From Rana temporaria (taxonomy: Eukaryota > Chordata > Amphibia > Anura > Ranidae), in the NCBI RefSeq assembly GCF_905171775.1, contig NC_053489.1:147275642-147339641 (forward strand): a stretch of 64,000 nt of DNA, read 5' to 3'. This document shows, in pieces, positions 23,208-33,235 of this stretch. The notes below the pieces were generated by a model that worked only from the letters and a program-made list of their open reading frames with translations, did no database searches and was not told where the DNA came from. Position 1 is the first letter of the stretch. The number at the start of each line of letters is the position of its first letter. The translations under genes and the position numbers were made by a program.

Positions 23208-24205
23208 ATGGGAGAGTATACCTTGCCGGGGTGGGAGATCAGGATGTATTGCCACTTTGTTCTGAAAGGTACTATCTACAGTGATATTTCAGCTGTAATA
23301 GAAGTCAAAAGAGTTGAATCACTCCTGGTATCTTATCTCTCTTAGGGACAGTATTGATGAGCTATCAATATCATAGTTCACATCTCAGTTCCTAGTACTA
23401 ATCCCCAACACTTCCATTGCTCCATTTTCAGTAATTACTTTAACAGAGTCATTTCTGCACATGATAATTTATTAGGTGATTTAACTCCCCAGCATCAACC
23501 AACAACTAAAATTTAGACTTTGGGTTGACTGACCCTTTAAGAATTTGAACTGAACACTTCTATAAAAGTTGAATCAGGAAAGGGCACCTTGCAAGCTCAA
23601 CTAGCCCTGCAGTAAATCTGCAAAATACGATCTTTTTTTTACACTTGATTTGAATATGACCTATATTATGTAGTATTCTCTGTCTCTGTTGATCAATGAA
23701 TCTCCTTTAGGAATAAGTTAGATAGGTAAAGTACGCAAACTGATTAAAATTTCATCAGAATCTTTTCAAATTAATTTGCATATTTATTCTTGATTCTGTT
23801 GTTTTTACATCCCTTTCCTTACGTTTCATATGTTTAATGAATCATTCATGGATTTTTTGTATGGTTTTAAAGAATTTAAAGTAGTAAAAACAAAAACGAT
23901 CAAAGTGATTTATTTTGATTCATTTCAACATAAAAAACAAAACCAATGCAGTATAGTGTCTGAACAATAAATCACACAACTATTATTTGAAATGATTGTT
24001 TACTATAGTAAAGTAAGCATTGCTACTTTAATATTTTTAGGTTTGCAAAAATATTATAGTTAAAAGTTATAGTTTTAATTTGAATGTTACTGTTTATGGA
24101 TTGTGATAATGACTCTGTCACTGTTGGCATTGGCCTCTTTTATTGACTGCCTATTGAATGTATCTTGTTTTTTAATGACCGCTAATGTCCTCTATTTAAC
24201 ATTAT
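23208..24205. other. AT-rich non-coding stretch
   Basis: No coding-like frame or repeat termini seen. Confidence 0.4.
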
Positions 24206-24918
24206 GGGCTAGATTCAGAGAGGAGATACGCCATCGTATCTCTGAGTCCGGCCGGTCGTATCTATGTGCCTGATTCATAGAATCAGTTACGCATAGATTT
24301 CCCTAAGATACGACCGGCGTAAGTGTTTTACACCGTCGTATCTTAGGCTGCATATTTACTAGGTGGCGCTTATGTATAGTTAAGCGAGGAATATGCAAAT
24401 GAGCTAGATACGCCGATTCAGAAACGTACGTCCGGCCGGCGCATTTTTTTACGTTGTTTACGTTAGGCTTTTTTTGGGCATATAGTTACCCCTGCTATAT
24501 GAGGCGTATCCTATGTTAAGTATGGTCGTTGTTCCCGCGTCGAGTTTTGAAAATTTTACGTTGTTTGCGTAAGGCGTTCGCGAATAGGGATGTACGTAAT
24601 TTACGCTCACGTCGAAAGCAATGACGTTTTGCGGCGGATTTTCGAGCATGCACACTGGGATATTTTCGCGAACGCCGCAAGCGCCGTTCGTAAAAACATC
24701 AAATACGCGGGGTCACAGTAAATATACATAAAACACGCCCACATCATTCACATTTGAATTAAGTGGGCTTACGCCGACACAAATACGTTACACCACCGTA
24801 ACTAAGGGCGCAAGTTCTTGCTGAATACAGAACTTGCGCCCTAAATTACGGCGGCGTAACGTATCTGAGATACGTTACGCCGGGCATAAAGATAGACGAG
24901 TCTATCTGAATCTAGCCC
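24206..24918. mobile_element. CpG-rich MITE, GGGCTAGATTC termini
   Basis: The 713-bp element has inverted ends GGGCTAGATTCAGA and is flanked by TAT on both sides (24,203-24,205 and 24,919-24,921). The interior is rich in tacg/cgta words. Same class as 12,283 and 49,008. No coding capacity. Confidence 0.82.
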
Positions 24919-25267
24919 TATATGCATTATTCTTGCACAATCATCCTATGTTTTCTGCCTCTGCTTATGTGTCTTTGTCCTATTTTTCCCAGACAACAAT
25001 TTTTTATATCTGAGCCATAGCTGCTCAATTGTTGGAGCTCCATCTACTGATTGTTTGAGACCCATCTACCTCTAACCTCATGAGCTCTAAGCACAGCAGT
25101 ACTCAGCATAAAAAGAATGAATATTGCAAAGGGTCATGCCAGGTTGTTTAATTATATTGTGGCTCCAAACATTTGAAAAATGAGCATGTGTCCCATGCCT
25201 ATGTAGCTAAATATATACAGTACATGCACACATCATATAAAGCAATTGTTGAGTGTTAAGTTCAGTA

Positions 25268-25443
25268 TTCTATAGCAGTAGCCTGCAAACTGTGGCCAGG
25301 GATGCTTTGCTTGCTTTTATCTGGCCTTTGGGGCACTATTTTCATCTGCTGATACCAACAATGGAACATAATTCCCCCCACTGACACCAATGAAGGGGCA
25401 GAATTCCTTTCAATGACACCAAAGATGTGGGCACAATCATAAT

Positions 25444-25448
<5 letters not shown>
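25268..25448. repeat. Unclassified repeat fragment ending in (AT)n
   Basis: The block 'tgacaccaa' recurs three times at about 28-50-bp spacing before the microsatellite. It looks like a decayed dispersed repeat, with no termini seen. Confidence 0.35.

Positions 25449-25500
<52 letters not shown>
25446..25500. repeat. (AT)n microsatellite
   Basis: About 26 AT dinucleotides followed by cacagtatatata. Confidence 0.95.
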
Positions 25501-25502
<2 letters not shown>

Positions 25503-26097
25503 TATATATAGTTTTTTTTATATAACATTGTAAACATAGGTAATCTGCAATAATTATAAATAAGTGCTGCACTTGGAAAATCTATATACAAACTTGAGTA
25601 TGTGTCAACAACATTTTTTATATTACAAGTGCAAATTACACTCCCAATCTCACAGATGATACCCCAAGGGATCATATAAATAATTAAATACTCAAACAGT
25701 GCTCAAGATGGAAATCACACGTAAATGCATTCAAATGGGTGACAAAAATCCTCCACTGGATCCTCTAATAAGTTCTTCCCTGACATCATTACAACACAAT
25801 GAACATGGAGTAGCTTTCTGGTTTGGGTGAGAAAGCCAGAGACACTGCAGGCTGCCTGAGAGAGCCATGCCTGTGCAGTTTCCACCGTAAGCTTTTTGGT
25901 GGCTTTTTGCTATGTGAAGCAGCGGCATGTCTCTGTGTGTTAAATAAGCATACCCTTCTATTTCATGCGAGTGCAATAAATACATATTTTTTTAATAAAA
26001 AGGTAGTTTTATCAGTGAGCATGGAGTGCTTCTTTGCTGAGTCTCATGCAGTACTATATAAAGTATAAGCTAAATGTAAATGATTTTGTAAATGTAT
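25501..26097. other. Non-coding, nothing recognised
   Basis: Short open frames here have no protein-like composition that I recognise, and no repeat termini were seen. Confidence 0.4.
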
Positions 26098-26101
26098 GTT
26101 G

Positions 26102-27854
26102 TGTAGCGGGGTATCACCCTCTCTGATGTGATACAAAACACTACCATTGCTGATCGTGAAGGATCTCAGCTTTCCCCGGTGGTCGAGTTGAGTTAGAGCC
26201 ACCTGTTGTTATATTTCATTCTGGTACCACAGTGAATGTTGGGGGATTGAGTTCAGAAGGAGAAGAGAATCCTTTTGCTCTGGCCTGTAATGAACTACAT
26301 TACCCAGAGAGCAGCTGTGCAACCCCAGGATGCTTTGCCCTCCGCACCACCTGCGGAGGAAGGTAATTTAAGAGAGAGGATGTGTCTGGTGCGCTCTCTC
26401 GGGACCGCCTCTTCAACCCAGGAGGACTCTGTCAGGGGTGTCTCCACGGGGAGTAGGCCGCAGTTCAGGCCTACATATGCTCGGGCGGAGCGGCTTTGAG
26501 ACGGAGCTTCTGACGGAGCTATCAGACGAGATCCCAGTAACCCTGCGACCTGTCTGAGGACCGGAGACTGCTGATCGACCGAACGGTGTGCCATAGAGGG
26601 ACAAGGCCTGAACTGGTTGGGTGAGACGGGCACTTGCCTGAAAGTACAGTTTGTCTTGCGGAAGGGCGGATCGTTGACATCCATCTTTATGGTTTGATTA
26701 TCCAGGAAACTTTTAACAGTTTACTATTACCCTTTTGGATTATAAGTTGTTCTTTGCGCGCCACCGCATGCCAACGAACAAGTGCACAAACTGTTAGCAG
26801 GAGACTGTATTGAAGTTTGGCCTGGGACTCCAGGCCATCCTAATTAGCTATAGCTATAATGCCCTAGGGTTATCTATTTAGAGTTGTATATTCACTATAT
26901 TCGTTGCATTTCTCGTTGACCGAGCAATCAGTTCTACTACTTTAATCAGTTCTACTATTTTATACTGTATTGTAGATAGGCCAAGAGATGGGTGAGGTTT
27001 GGCAAGAGGGCGTTTCAATGTATATGTTTTATTGAAGGAGTCCCCCTTGCTGTGTGCTCACACAGGTCTATTTGATGATGCAGTCTAACTTTCTCTAAAG
27101 CCTCATGCCCCGTACACACCATCACTTTATGTGATGAAAAAAAACGACGTTTTTGAAACTTCAATTTTCAAAGACGAAGTTGCCTACACACCATCGTTTT
27201 TCTCACAATGTTCTAGCAAAGCGAGGTTACGTTCCACCACGTTTTTCCATTGAAGCTTGCTTCATAAGTAGCTTCTGGGCATGCGCGGGTGAAAAAACGT
27301 AGTTTTAAACGACGTTTTTTACTACACACGGTCAATTTCTGTGAAGTAAAAGTTGACGTTTTGAAAAACGACACATAAAATTGCAGCATGCTTCAATTTT
27401 TTTTGGTCGTTTTTTAGAAGACATAAAACAACATTTTCCCCCACACACGGTCAATTAAAGTGACGTTTTTAAAAACGTCATTTTTTTTCATCACATAAAG
27501 TGATGGTGTGTACGGGGCATCATAATTGTTGCTGATACTGCAGGGATCTGAAAATAGAGTGTCACTGTTTGCTTATGTTCTTTGTTCTTGTTTATATAAA
27601 GCATTAATTTGGTTATCTTGAAGTCTGTGTGCAGCCTATCTTTCACACTGCAAGATCCCTCCGGTTAAGGTAACCCCTTTTGTTTGCATAATCTGTTGCT
27701 GTGTAATGAGATATTGTTTCCTCACAAGCTACTGGGGTCCACAACTCTCATATTACCAGGTGTGTCACAGGAGGGTTTTGAGCCACTTTAAGGGGTTAGT
27801 CCTTGAGCGTAGACCCAAAAACAACCAGCAGCCCCTCCAGGGGGTAATGCTACA
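26102..27854 (+). mobile_element. Probable solo LTR interrupted by a MITE
   Basis: The unit starts TGTAGCGGGGTATCACCC and ends GGGGGTAATGCTACA, so TGTAGC...GCTACA forms the short inverted ends typical of retroviral-type LTRs. It is flanked by the 4-bp direct repeat GTTG (26,098-26,101 and 27,855-27,858). After removing the MITE at 27,106-27,519 it is about 1.34 kb. A tatataaagcatt stretch near 27,593 could be part of the promoter or polyadenylation region. No internal gag/pol sequence is present, which fits LTR-LTR recombination. The class (Gypsy-like or other) cannot be told. Confidence 0.6.
27106..27519. mobile_element. Palindromic MITE, TGCCCCGTACACACCATCAC type, copy 1
   Basis: The 414-bp element has perfect inverted ends TGCCCCGTACACACCATCAC and is flanked by TCA on both sides (27,103-27,105 and 27,520-27,522). 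Subterminal tttatgtgatgaaaaaaaac and its inverse continue the fold-back. It sits inside the LTR at 26,102-27,854 and so is younger than it. Confidence 0.85.
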
Positions 27855-28169
27855 GTTGTTTTAAAAATCTTATTTTTTTTTATGTATAGTTATGGGAGCA
27901 ACCATGTTTGCCCAGTGACCAAACATCCTGCCCTCTTATCTCACTGATAGACTTTCTGCAGTCTCTACCGAGGTCACACCAATAGTTCACATGGTGGCGA
28001 AATATTATCTTTGCCTAGGTCATGGACAACATGCTAGTTCACATAATAGATTTGTTTTAATAATGGCAAAAAGGGCTTTTTTTTTTTAACTGTAATTTTA
28101 TTTACTCATGCTGATCAGTTCCCTATTATTTTTTGTAATTTATATTTATCTTTTTCCAAGAAAAGTTAA

Positions 28170-28630
28170 AGTGTTTGTAAAGTCTTGTTTTTTTCTATAA
28201 AAATAACAAACACGTTATAATTACCTCCGCTGTGCAGTCGGTTTTGTACACAGCAGCCCAGATCCTCCTCTTCTCTGGTCCCTCTTCTGTGCTCCTGGCC
28301 CCTCCCTCCTGTTGTGTGCCCCTACAACAAGCAGTTTGCTTTGGGGACACCCAAGCTGAGTCACAGCTCCCTGTGTCTATTCAGACAAGGAGACCCAGCC
28401 CTGCCCTGCCCCCTCTCTCTCTCTCCTGATTGGCTTACTGACTTTGATTGACAGCAGCAGGAGCCAATGTTGATGCTGCTGTGTCTCAGCCAATCAGGAG
28501 GGAGAGTCTCAGAAGGCCACTCATAGACATCCCTGGACAGAGATTGGGCTCAGGTAAGTATTAGGGGGGCCAATGGGGTTGTTGCACACAGATGCATTAA
28601 GATTAAAAACTTTCTGACTTTACAACTCCT
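28170..28630. mobile_element. Kolobok-like non-autonomous element with TTAA target
   Basis: The 461-bp element starts AGTGTTTGTAAAG and ends with the inverse of AGGAGTTGTAAAG. TTAA flanks it on both sides (28,166-28,169 and 28,631-28,634). Kolobok and piggyBac both use TTAA; the ends here do not resemble the CCYT start of piggyBac, hence Kolobok-like. The GC-rich core has pseudo-exonic composition but no conserved frame. Confidence 0.75.
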
Positions 28631-28934
28631 TTAAGTACAATACTTCGACCAACAAATGTGTTGACTTAAAAATTCCATTTAAATAAAGGATAAATTTAAA
28701 AAAAATGAAAATTACCCTCAACTTAATTGCTCATTTTAAAACACAGATTAACAGGCTGACTATGATTTACTTCCTCTGTAAATCAGCCATTCGTTGTGTT
28801 AAATTTGTACAGTATGTAGAACAAAGATCAAATTTTTTTCTTCACTGTGCTGAGATTATGTGAAAACAGAACTTCGACATAAAAACAATAAACCCATGGA
28901 AACGGTCATTCCTCAAAGTAAAAAAAAAATATGT

Positions 28935-29950
28935 TAAAGTGAACCTTTCATAAAGTTTACAAATCTGCATGAATAAATTCACGACACAATATTCAGCATG
29001 AATATATTTTAAAAAATAAATCTGTACCTTTTATCTTAAAATGCAGACATTTTTGTGACTTAGGGCCAGATTCACAGAAGAGATACGCCGTCGTATCTCT
29101 CAGAGTATCTATGCGACTGATTCATAGAATCAGTTCCGCATAGATAGCCCTTAGATCTGACAGGTGTAATTGTTTTACACCGTCGGATCTTAGTATGCAA
29201 TACCTCGGCCGCCGCTGGGTGGAGTTCGCGTCGCATTCCAGCGTCGGGTATGCAAATTAGCAGTTACGGCGATCCACAAAGGTTTTTCCCGTCGTTACGT
29301 CGGCGCCAGTCTTAGTTTCCCGTCGCAAAGTTAGGGGTGCTATTAACATGGTGTAAAATTACTCCACCATGTTAAAGTATGCCCGTCGTTCCCGCGTCGC
29401 TTTTGAATTTTTTTTCCCCCGGCGTAAGTACGTTACGCACGTCGCGATTCACAAACACGTTGCGCCACCGTAATTTCGCGCAAAGCACGTCGGGAAAATT
29501 GCGAACGGAGCATGCGCAGTACGTCCGGCGCGGGAGCGCGGTTAATTTAAATGGTACCCGCCCCATTTGAATTGGGCGGGCTTGTGCCGCACGTGTTTAC
29601 GATACACCGCCGCACGTTTACAGGTAAGTGCTTTGTGGATCGGGCACTTACACTGAAAACTTGCGGCAGTGTAACGTAAACGGGTTACGTTACACGGCCG
29701 CAATTCTATGTGAATCTGGCCCTTAGTAACGTTACATAGGCTGAGATAATGTCATCAGACTTCTGCTGACAACAGAAAGTATTTTTCCAGACTCCTTGGC
29801 GATAAAGGGAATGCATTGATTATTACAGGCAATGGAAGATGAACCAGACCAACACCCAATATTGCAGAGTGATTACCCAAAAGGAGGTAAGAGAAGAGCT
29901 TCCCTGTGTTCCCAAGTGTATTGAGTTCAGGTATATAGCCACTAAAGAGT
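28935..29950. repeat. Diverged TTAA-type repeat interrupted by a MITE
   Basis: Starts in gttaaagtgaacctttcata, which resembles the start of TTAA-class elements, and resumes after the MITE at 29,063-29,722. The right end near ttcaggtatatagccacta is too decayed for a TTAA call. No coding function is inferred. Confidence 0.4.
29063..29722. mobile_element. CpG-rich MITE, GGGCCAGATTCACA termini
   Basis: The 660-bp element has inverted ends GGGCCAGATTCACA and is flanked by TTA on both sides (29,060-29,062 and 29,723-29,725). Same architecture as 12,283 and 31,993. No coding capacity. Confidence 0.85.
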
Positions 29951-30041
29951 TTGATTATTTTAAAGGCAAATAGACTGATTAATTTGCAAGGGAAGTTGCA
30001 CTTGGTAAGAAATTTTCAATAGAGCATAGCTAATGAGATGA

Positions 30042-30330
30042 ACAGAAAGAAGAAAACTGCCGCTCCAGGTGAGTGTACTAAGCAATCAGTGTCCTCTCAG
30101 AACCAGATGGGTGCCGGCAATGCACAAAGCAAAACTTTGAGGAGAAGATATGGACAGCCGCACACCAAAAAAAATTAAAAAGGTGGCCTTTAATGGTAAA
30201 AGGAAGACAGGCACTACAAAGCACAGCAAGCAGTGGGGTGTATTCTGACGCGTTTCACACTGGGGTTCAGTTCTTAGTCATAGCTCAATTTTTTTGGTGT
30301 GCGGCTGTCCATATCTTCTCCTCAAAGTTT
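30042..30330. mobile_element. Short hammerhead-bearing retroelement, 289 bp
   Basis: Flanked by the direct repeat AGCTAATGAGATGA (30,028-30,041 and 30,331-30,344; shared sequence extends to 16 bp). The right half contains an inverted copy of its own internal arm: gatatggacagccgcacacc (about 30,147) mirrors ggtgtgcggctgtccatatc (about 30,297). A hammerhead-like motif lies between the arms on the minus strand. Its A-part (ccgctccaggtg near 30,061) also occurs, inverted, at the end of the element at 39,932-40,342, so the two are one family. A retrotransposition-type origin is inferred from the long target duplication. No coding capacity. Confidence 0.7.
30248..30292 (-). ncRNA. Hammerhead-ribozyme-like motif
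   Basis: The minus strand reads ctatgactaag, then a stem II actg-aaccc-cagt, then tgaaacgcgtc. GAAAC followed by GCGTC is exactly the conserved core plus minimal stem III of PLE-type hammerheads. The upstream CTGATGA box is degenerate. Confidence 0.5.
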
Positions 30331-30601
30331 AGCTAATGAGATGAAGCACTGTTGACTTCCATCATCCAACCATGTGCAAACAAAATTGCTTAATTTATGT
30401 TCCTAACATTTGATTAGGTATTCTTTGTTAAAATAAAATTTCACTGCATTCGCTAAGTTCTGTTGAAAATTCCCTTGCAAAGTGAACAGCTAATTTGCAT
30501 TTAGTCATGTCCTCCTGGGTTCCAGGATTTAGGCAACTGAGTTGCCACTCAGAAAGATGTAAAACTCAAAAACACTGAGAATCAAACCTAAGTTGAACTA
30601 A

Positions 30602-30967
30602 TGCCTTGTACACACGATCGGAATTTCCGATGAAAAAAGTCAGACGGAATTTTTTCATTGGATATTCCGTCGGAGTTTAGAAGTAGAACGTGTTTTATTT
30701 TTTTCCGATGGAAAAAAATCCTATCGGATATTCCGATCGTCTGTGTGGAACTCCGACGGAGAAAAAAACACTCAGAATCAAGTCGACGCATGCTCGGAAG
30801 CATTAAACTTCATTTTTGTCGGCTTGTCATAGTGTTTTACATCACCGCGTTTTGGACGGTCAGAATTTGGTCTGACAGTGTGTATGCAAGACAGATTGAA
30901 CGGAATTCCGATGGAAATTTCCATTGGATTTTATCCTATTGGAAATTCCGATCGTGTGTACAGGGCA
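30602..30967. mobile_element. Palindromic MITE, TGCCTTGTACACACGATCGG type
   Basis: The 366-bp element starts TGCCTTGTACACACGATCGG and ends with the inverse of TGCCCTGTACACACGATCGG. TAA is on both sides (30,599-30,601 and 30,968-30,970). Internal gaattccgat units run in both directions. A 3' half of the same family is at 62,449-62,568. Confidence 0.82.
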
Positions 30968-30969
30968 TA

Positions 30970-31990
30970 AGGCTAATGTTGATGTTCGTCCTTGATTTGA
31001 GTTCTGATTTAAAGATTGTGAGAATAGAGATATAGGCAGATATGTTTTTAAAGGTACTGTCATCTTAATACTGGCTTCACTACACTGGCTTCACTGGCCT
31101 GTAACAAGTATTTAGAAAATGAGGTCTGATAAGCCTGCATACCTAGGTAGGTCAGTGACTCACTAGAGAGTGCAGCCAGAATAAGGATATAAGCCATGGA
31201 ATTCGAACCTTTAAAAACAAGATTGCAATTTTCCTTTTTCCCAGATTCACTCCAAGGTTTAAATATTCATTAATTCTAGAGGAAGTGACTGCCTGTGCAT
31301 TAAGGGCGCATGGGCCCTGCCCCCTCTGTCCTCGCCACCCCCCTCTATGAATAATGGATAGATTCATGCATAGCATGAATTTATTCATGGCCGCCGCTGC
31401 CACCCCCTATTCAGGCTTCCTGTCCCTTTTTGGGCTCCAGTTGCCTTAATTACAGCCGCGGGGGGTGTATTTTTGAAGCACATGATTAGAGCCATAGGCT
31501 CTAATAGGCTTCAAAATAGGGTGGACTCAAATGCGCAGCGCATTGCGCTCGGAGTCCACCCAGATGTGTTAGAAAAGAAAATGAATATTTGCTTTTCTAA
31601 TGCTGAACTGTCTCTCTGTCAATCAGGAAGCTTGGGTCTGTTACTCATTTCCCAGTTGGCTGACAGCTTAGGCGATCCTATTGGATGCCTAGGAGGAGGG
31701 GAAGAGATGCACGGTGGAAGCTGCTGTGATTTCAGAAGGGAAGAGGACATGGAAGATGCTGCAAGATGCCTGCCACAGCTTGTCCCTCTGCCCGATGATC
31801 CCCAATGTAAGTGCTTGTGACCCAGCAAACAGCACAGGGGGGTTGTTTGCCTCCCTCCCAGACAAAGAAACACTAGCCGCCACTGTCTAGAGTATTGCAG
31901 AACAGGCTTTATTACTTACCTCACTATCCACTCCAGCAGACTCAAGCATTGTTCTTCTCTCCCTCAAGCTCCGGTCTGTTGCAGGTCTCT
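30970..31990. other. Non-coding; one GC-rich repeat fragment
   Basis: About 31,290-31,850 is GC-rich and includes the attagagcc/ggctctaat hairpin shared with 3,337-3,358, so it is a dispersed repeat. An open frame of about 115 codons over 31,473-31,820 lies on this repeat and is not protein-like. Elsewhere nothing is recognised. Confidence 0.45.
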
Positions 31991-31992
31991 CT

Positions 31993-32717
31993 GGCCCAGA
32001 TTCTCATAGGACTTACGACGGCGCAGCGCCATGTACGCCGTCGTAAGTCCTAATCTGAGCAGTCGTATCTATGCGACTGATTCTTAGAATCAGTTACGCG
32101 TAGATATCCATTAGATCCGACAGGCGTAAGTCTCTTACGCTGCCGGATCTAAACTTAAAATTTTTTTTGACCGCTAGGTGACACTTCTGTCGGATTCCCC
32201 GTCGAGTATGCAAATTAGCTAGATACGCGAATTCCCGAACGTACGCGCGGACGACGCAGTAAAGTTACAACGTTTACGTTAGGCTTTTCCCGGCGTAAAG
32301 TTGCCCCTGCTATATGAGGCACAGCCAATGTTAAGTATGGCCGTCGGTCCCGCGTCGAAATTTGAAAAAGTTACGTCGTTTGTGTAAGTCGTCCGTGAAT
32401 GGGGCTGGACGTCATTTACGTTCACGTCGAAACCAATGACGTCCTTGCGACCTCATTTGGAGCAATGCACACTGGGATATTTTACGGACGGCGCATGCGC
32501 AGCTCGTTCGGCGCGGGGACGCGCTTCATTTAAATGATACAAGCCCCCTTCCCCGCCAAATTTGAATTCCGCTGGGTGATTTACGCTACGCCACCGCAAC
32601 TTTACAGGCAAGTGCTTTGTGAATAAAGCACTTGCCTGAAAAACTTGCAGCGGCGTAACATAAATCGGATACTTTACGCCGCCGCAGAGATACGCCCATT
32701 GTACAAGAATCTGGGCC
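31993..32717. mobile_element. CpG-rich MITE, GGCCCAGATTCT termini
   Basis: The 725-bp element has perfect inverted ends GGCCCAGATTCT and is flanked by TCT on both sides (31,990-31,992 and 32,718-32,720). Inverted tacgacggcg / cgccgtcgta near the left end repeats the fold-back plan. No coding capacity. Confidence 0.83.
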
Positions 32718-32854
32718 TCTGTATCATCATGTACAGTGCAGGGTTATTAGTGTTGGTAGGAGTGTGACCATGACCATCTCACAGAGGAGACTGCGGAGTT
32801 CGATAGATCAAACCTGCTGAAGTGCGGAAAATGGTATGTAATAGCGTCCCCTTA

Positions 32855-33235
32855 TGCCCCGTACACACCATCACTTTATGTGATGAAAAAAAACTACGTT
32901 TTTAAAAACGTCACTTTAAATGACCGTGTGTGGGGGAAAACGTTGTTTTATGTCTTGTAAAAAACGACCCAAAAAAATTGAAGCATGCTTCAATTTTATG
33001 TGTCGTTTTTCAAAACATCGTTTTTACACCCGCGCATGCCCAGAAGCTAGTTATGAAGCGAGCTTCAATGGAAAAACGTGGTGAACGTAACCTCGCTTTG
33101 CTAGAGCATTGTGAGAAAAACGATGGTGTGTAGGCAACTTCGTCTTTGAAAATTGAAGTTTCAAAAACGTCGTTTTTTACTTCACAGAAAATGTCGTTTT
33201 TTTTCATCACATAAAGTGATGGTGTGTACGGGGCA
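32855..33235. mobile_element. Palindromic MITE, TGCCCCGTACACACCATCAC type, copy 2
   Basis: The 381-bp element has the same perfect ends as the copy at 27,106 (TGCCCCGTACACACCATCAC) and the same internal blocks in the opposite orientation. Flanks are TTA and TGA, so the target duplication is imperfect. Confidence 0.83.

Larger units (their letters stand above)
29957..30520. mobile_element. Diverged 'aaggcaaatagactg' MITE hosting an insertion
   Basis: The two halves (29,957-30,041 and 30,331-30,520) join into one element of the family at 16,545 when the 30,042-30,330 insertion and one 14-bp duplication are removed. The terminal aaaggcaaatagactg and the final atttgcatttagt are inverted relative to each other. 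Confidence 0.6.

Noticed and set aside
29827..29898. Exon-like segment: attacag acceptor, ATGGAAGATGAACC, then ggaggtaaga donor
   Set aside because: It lies inside what looks like a decayed TTAA-type repeat (28,935-29,950), and the short peptide has no recognisable similarity. Splice-like signals there are more likely chance.
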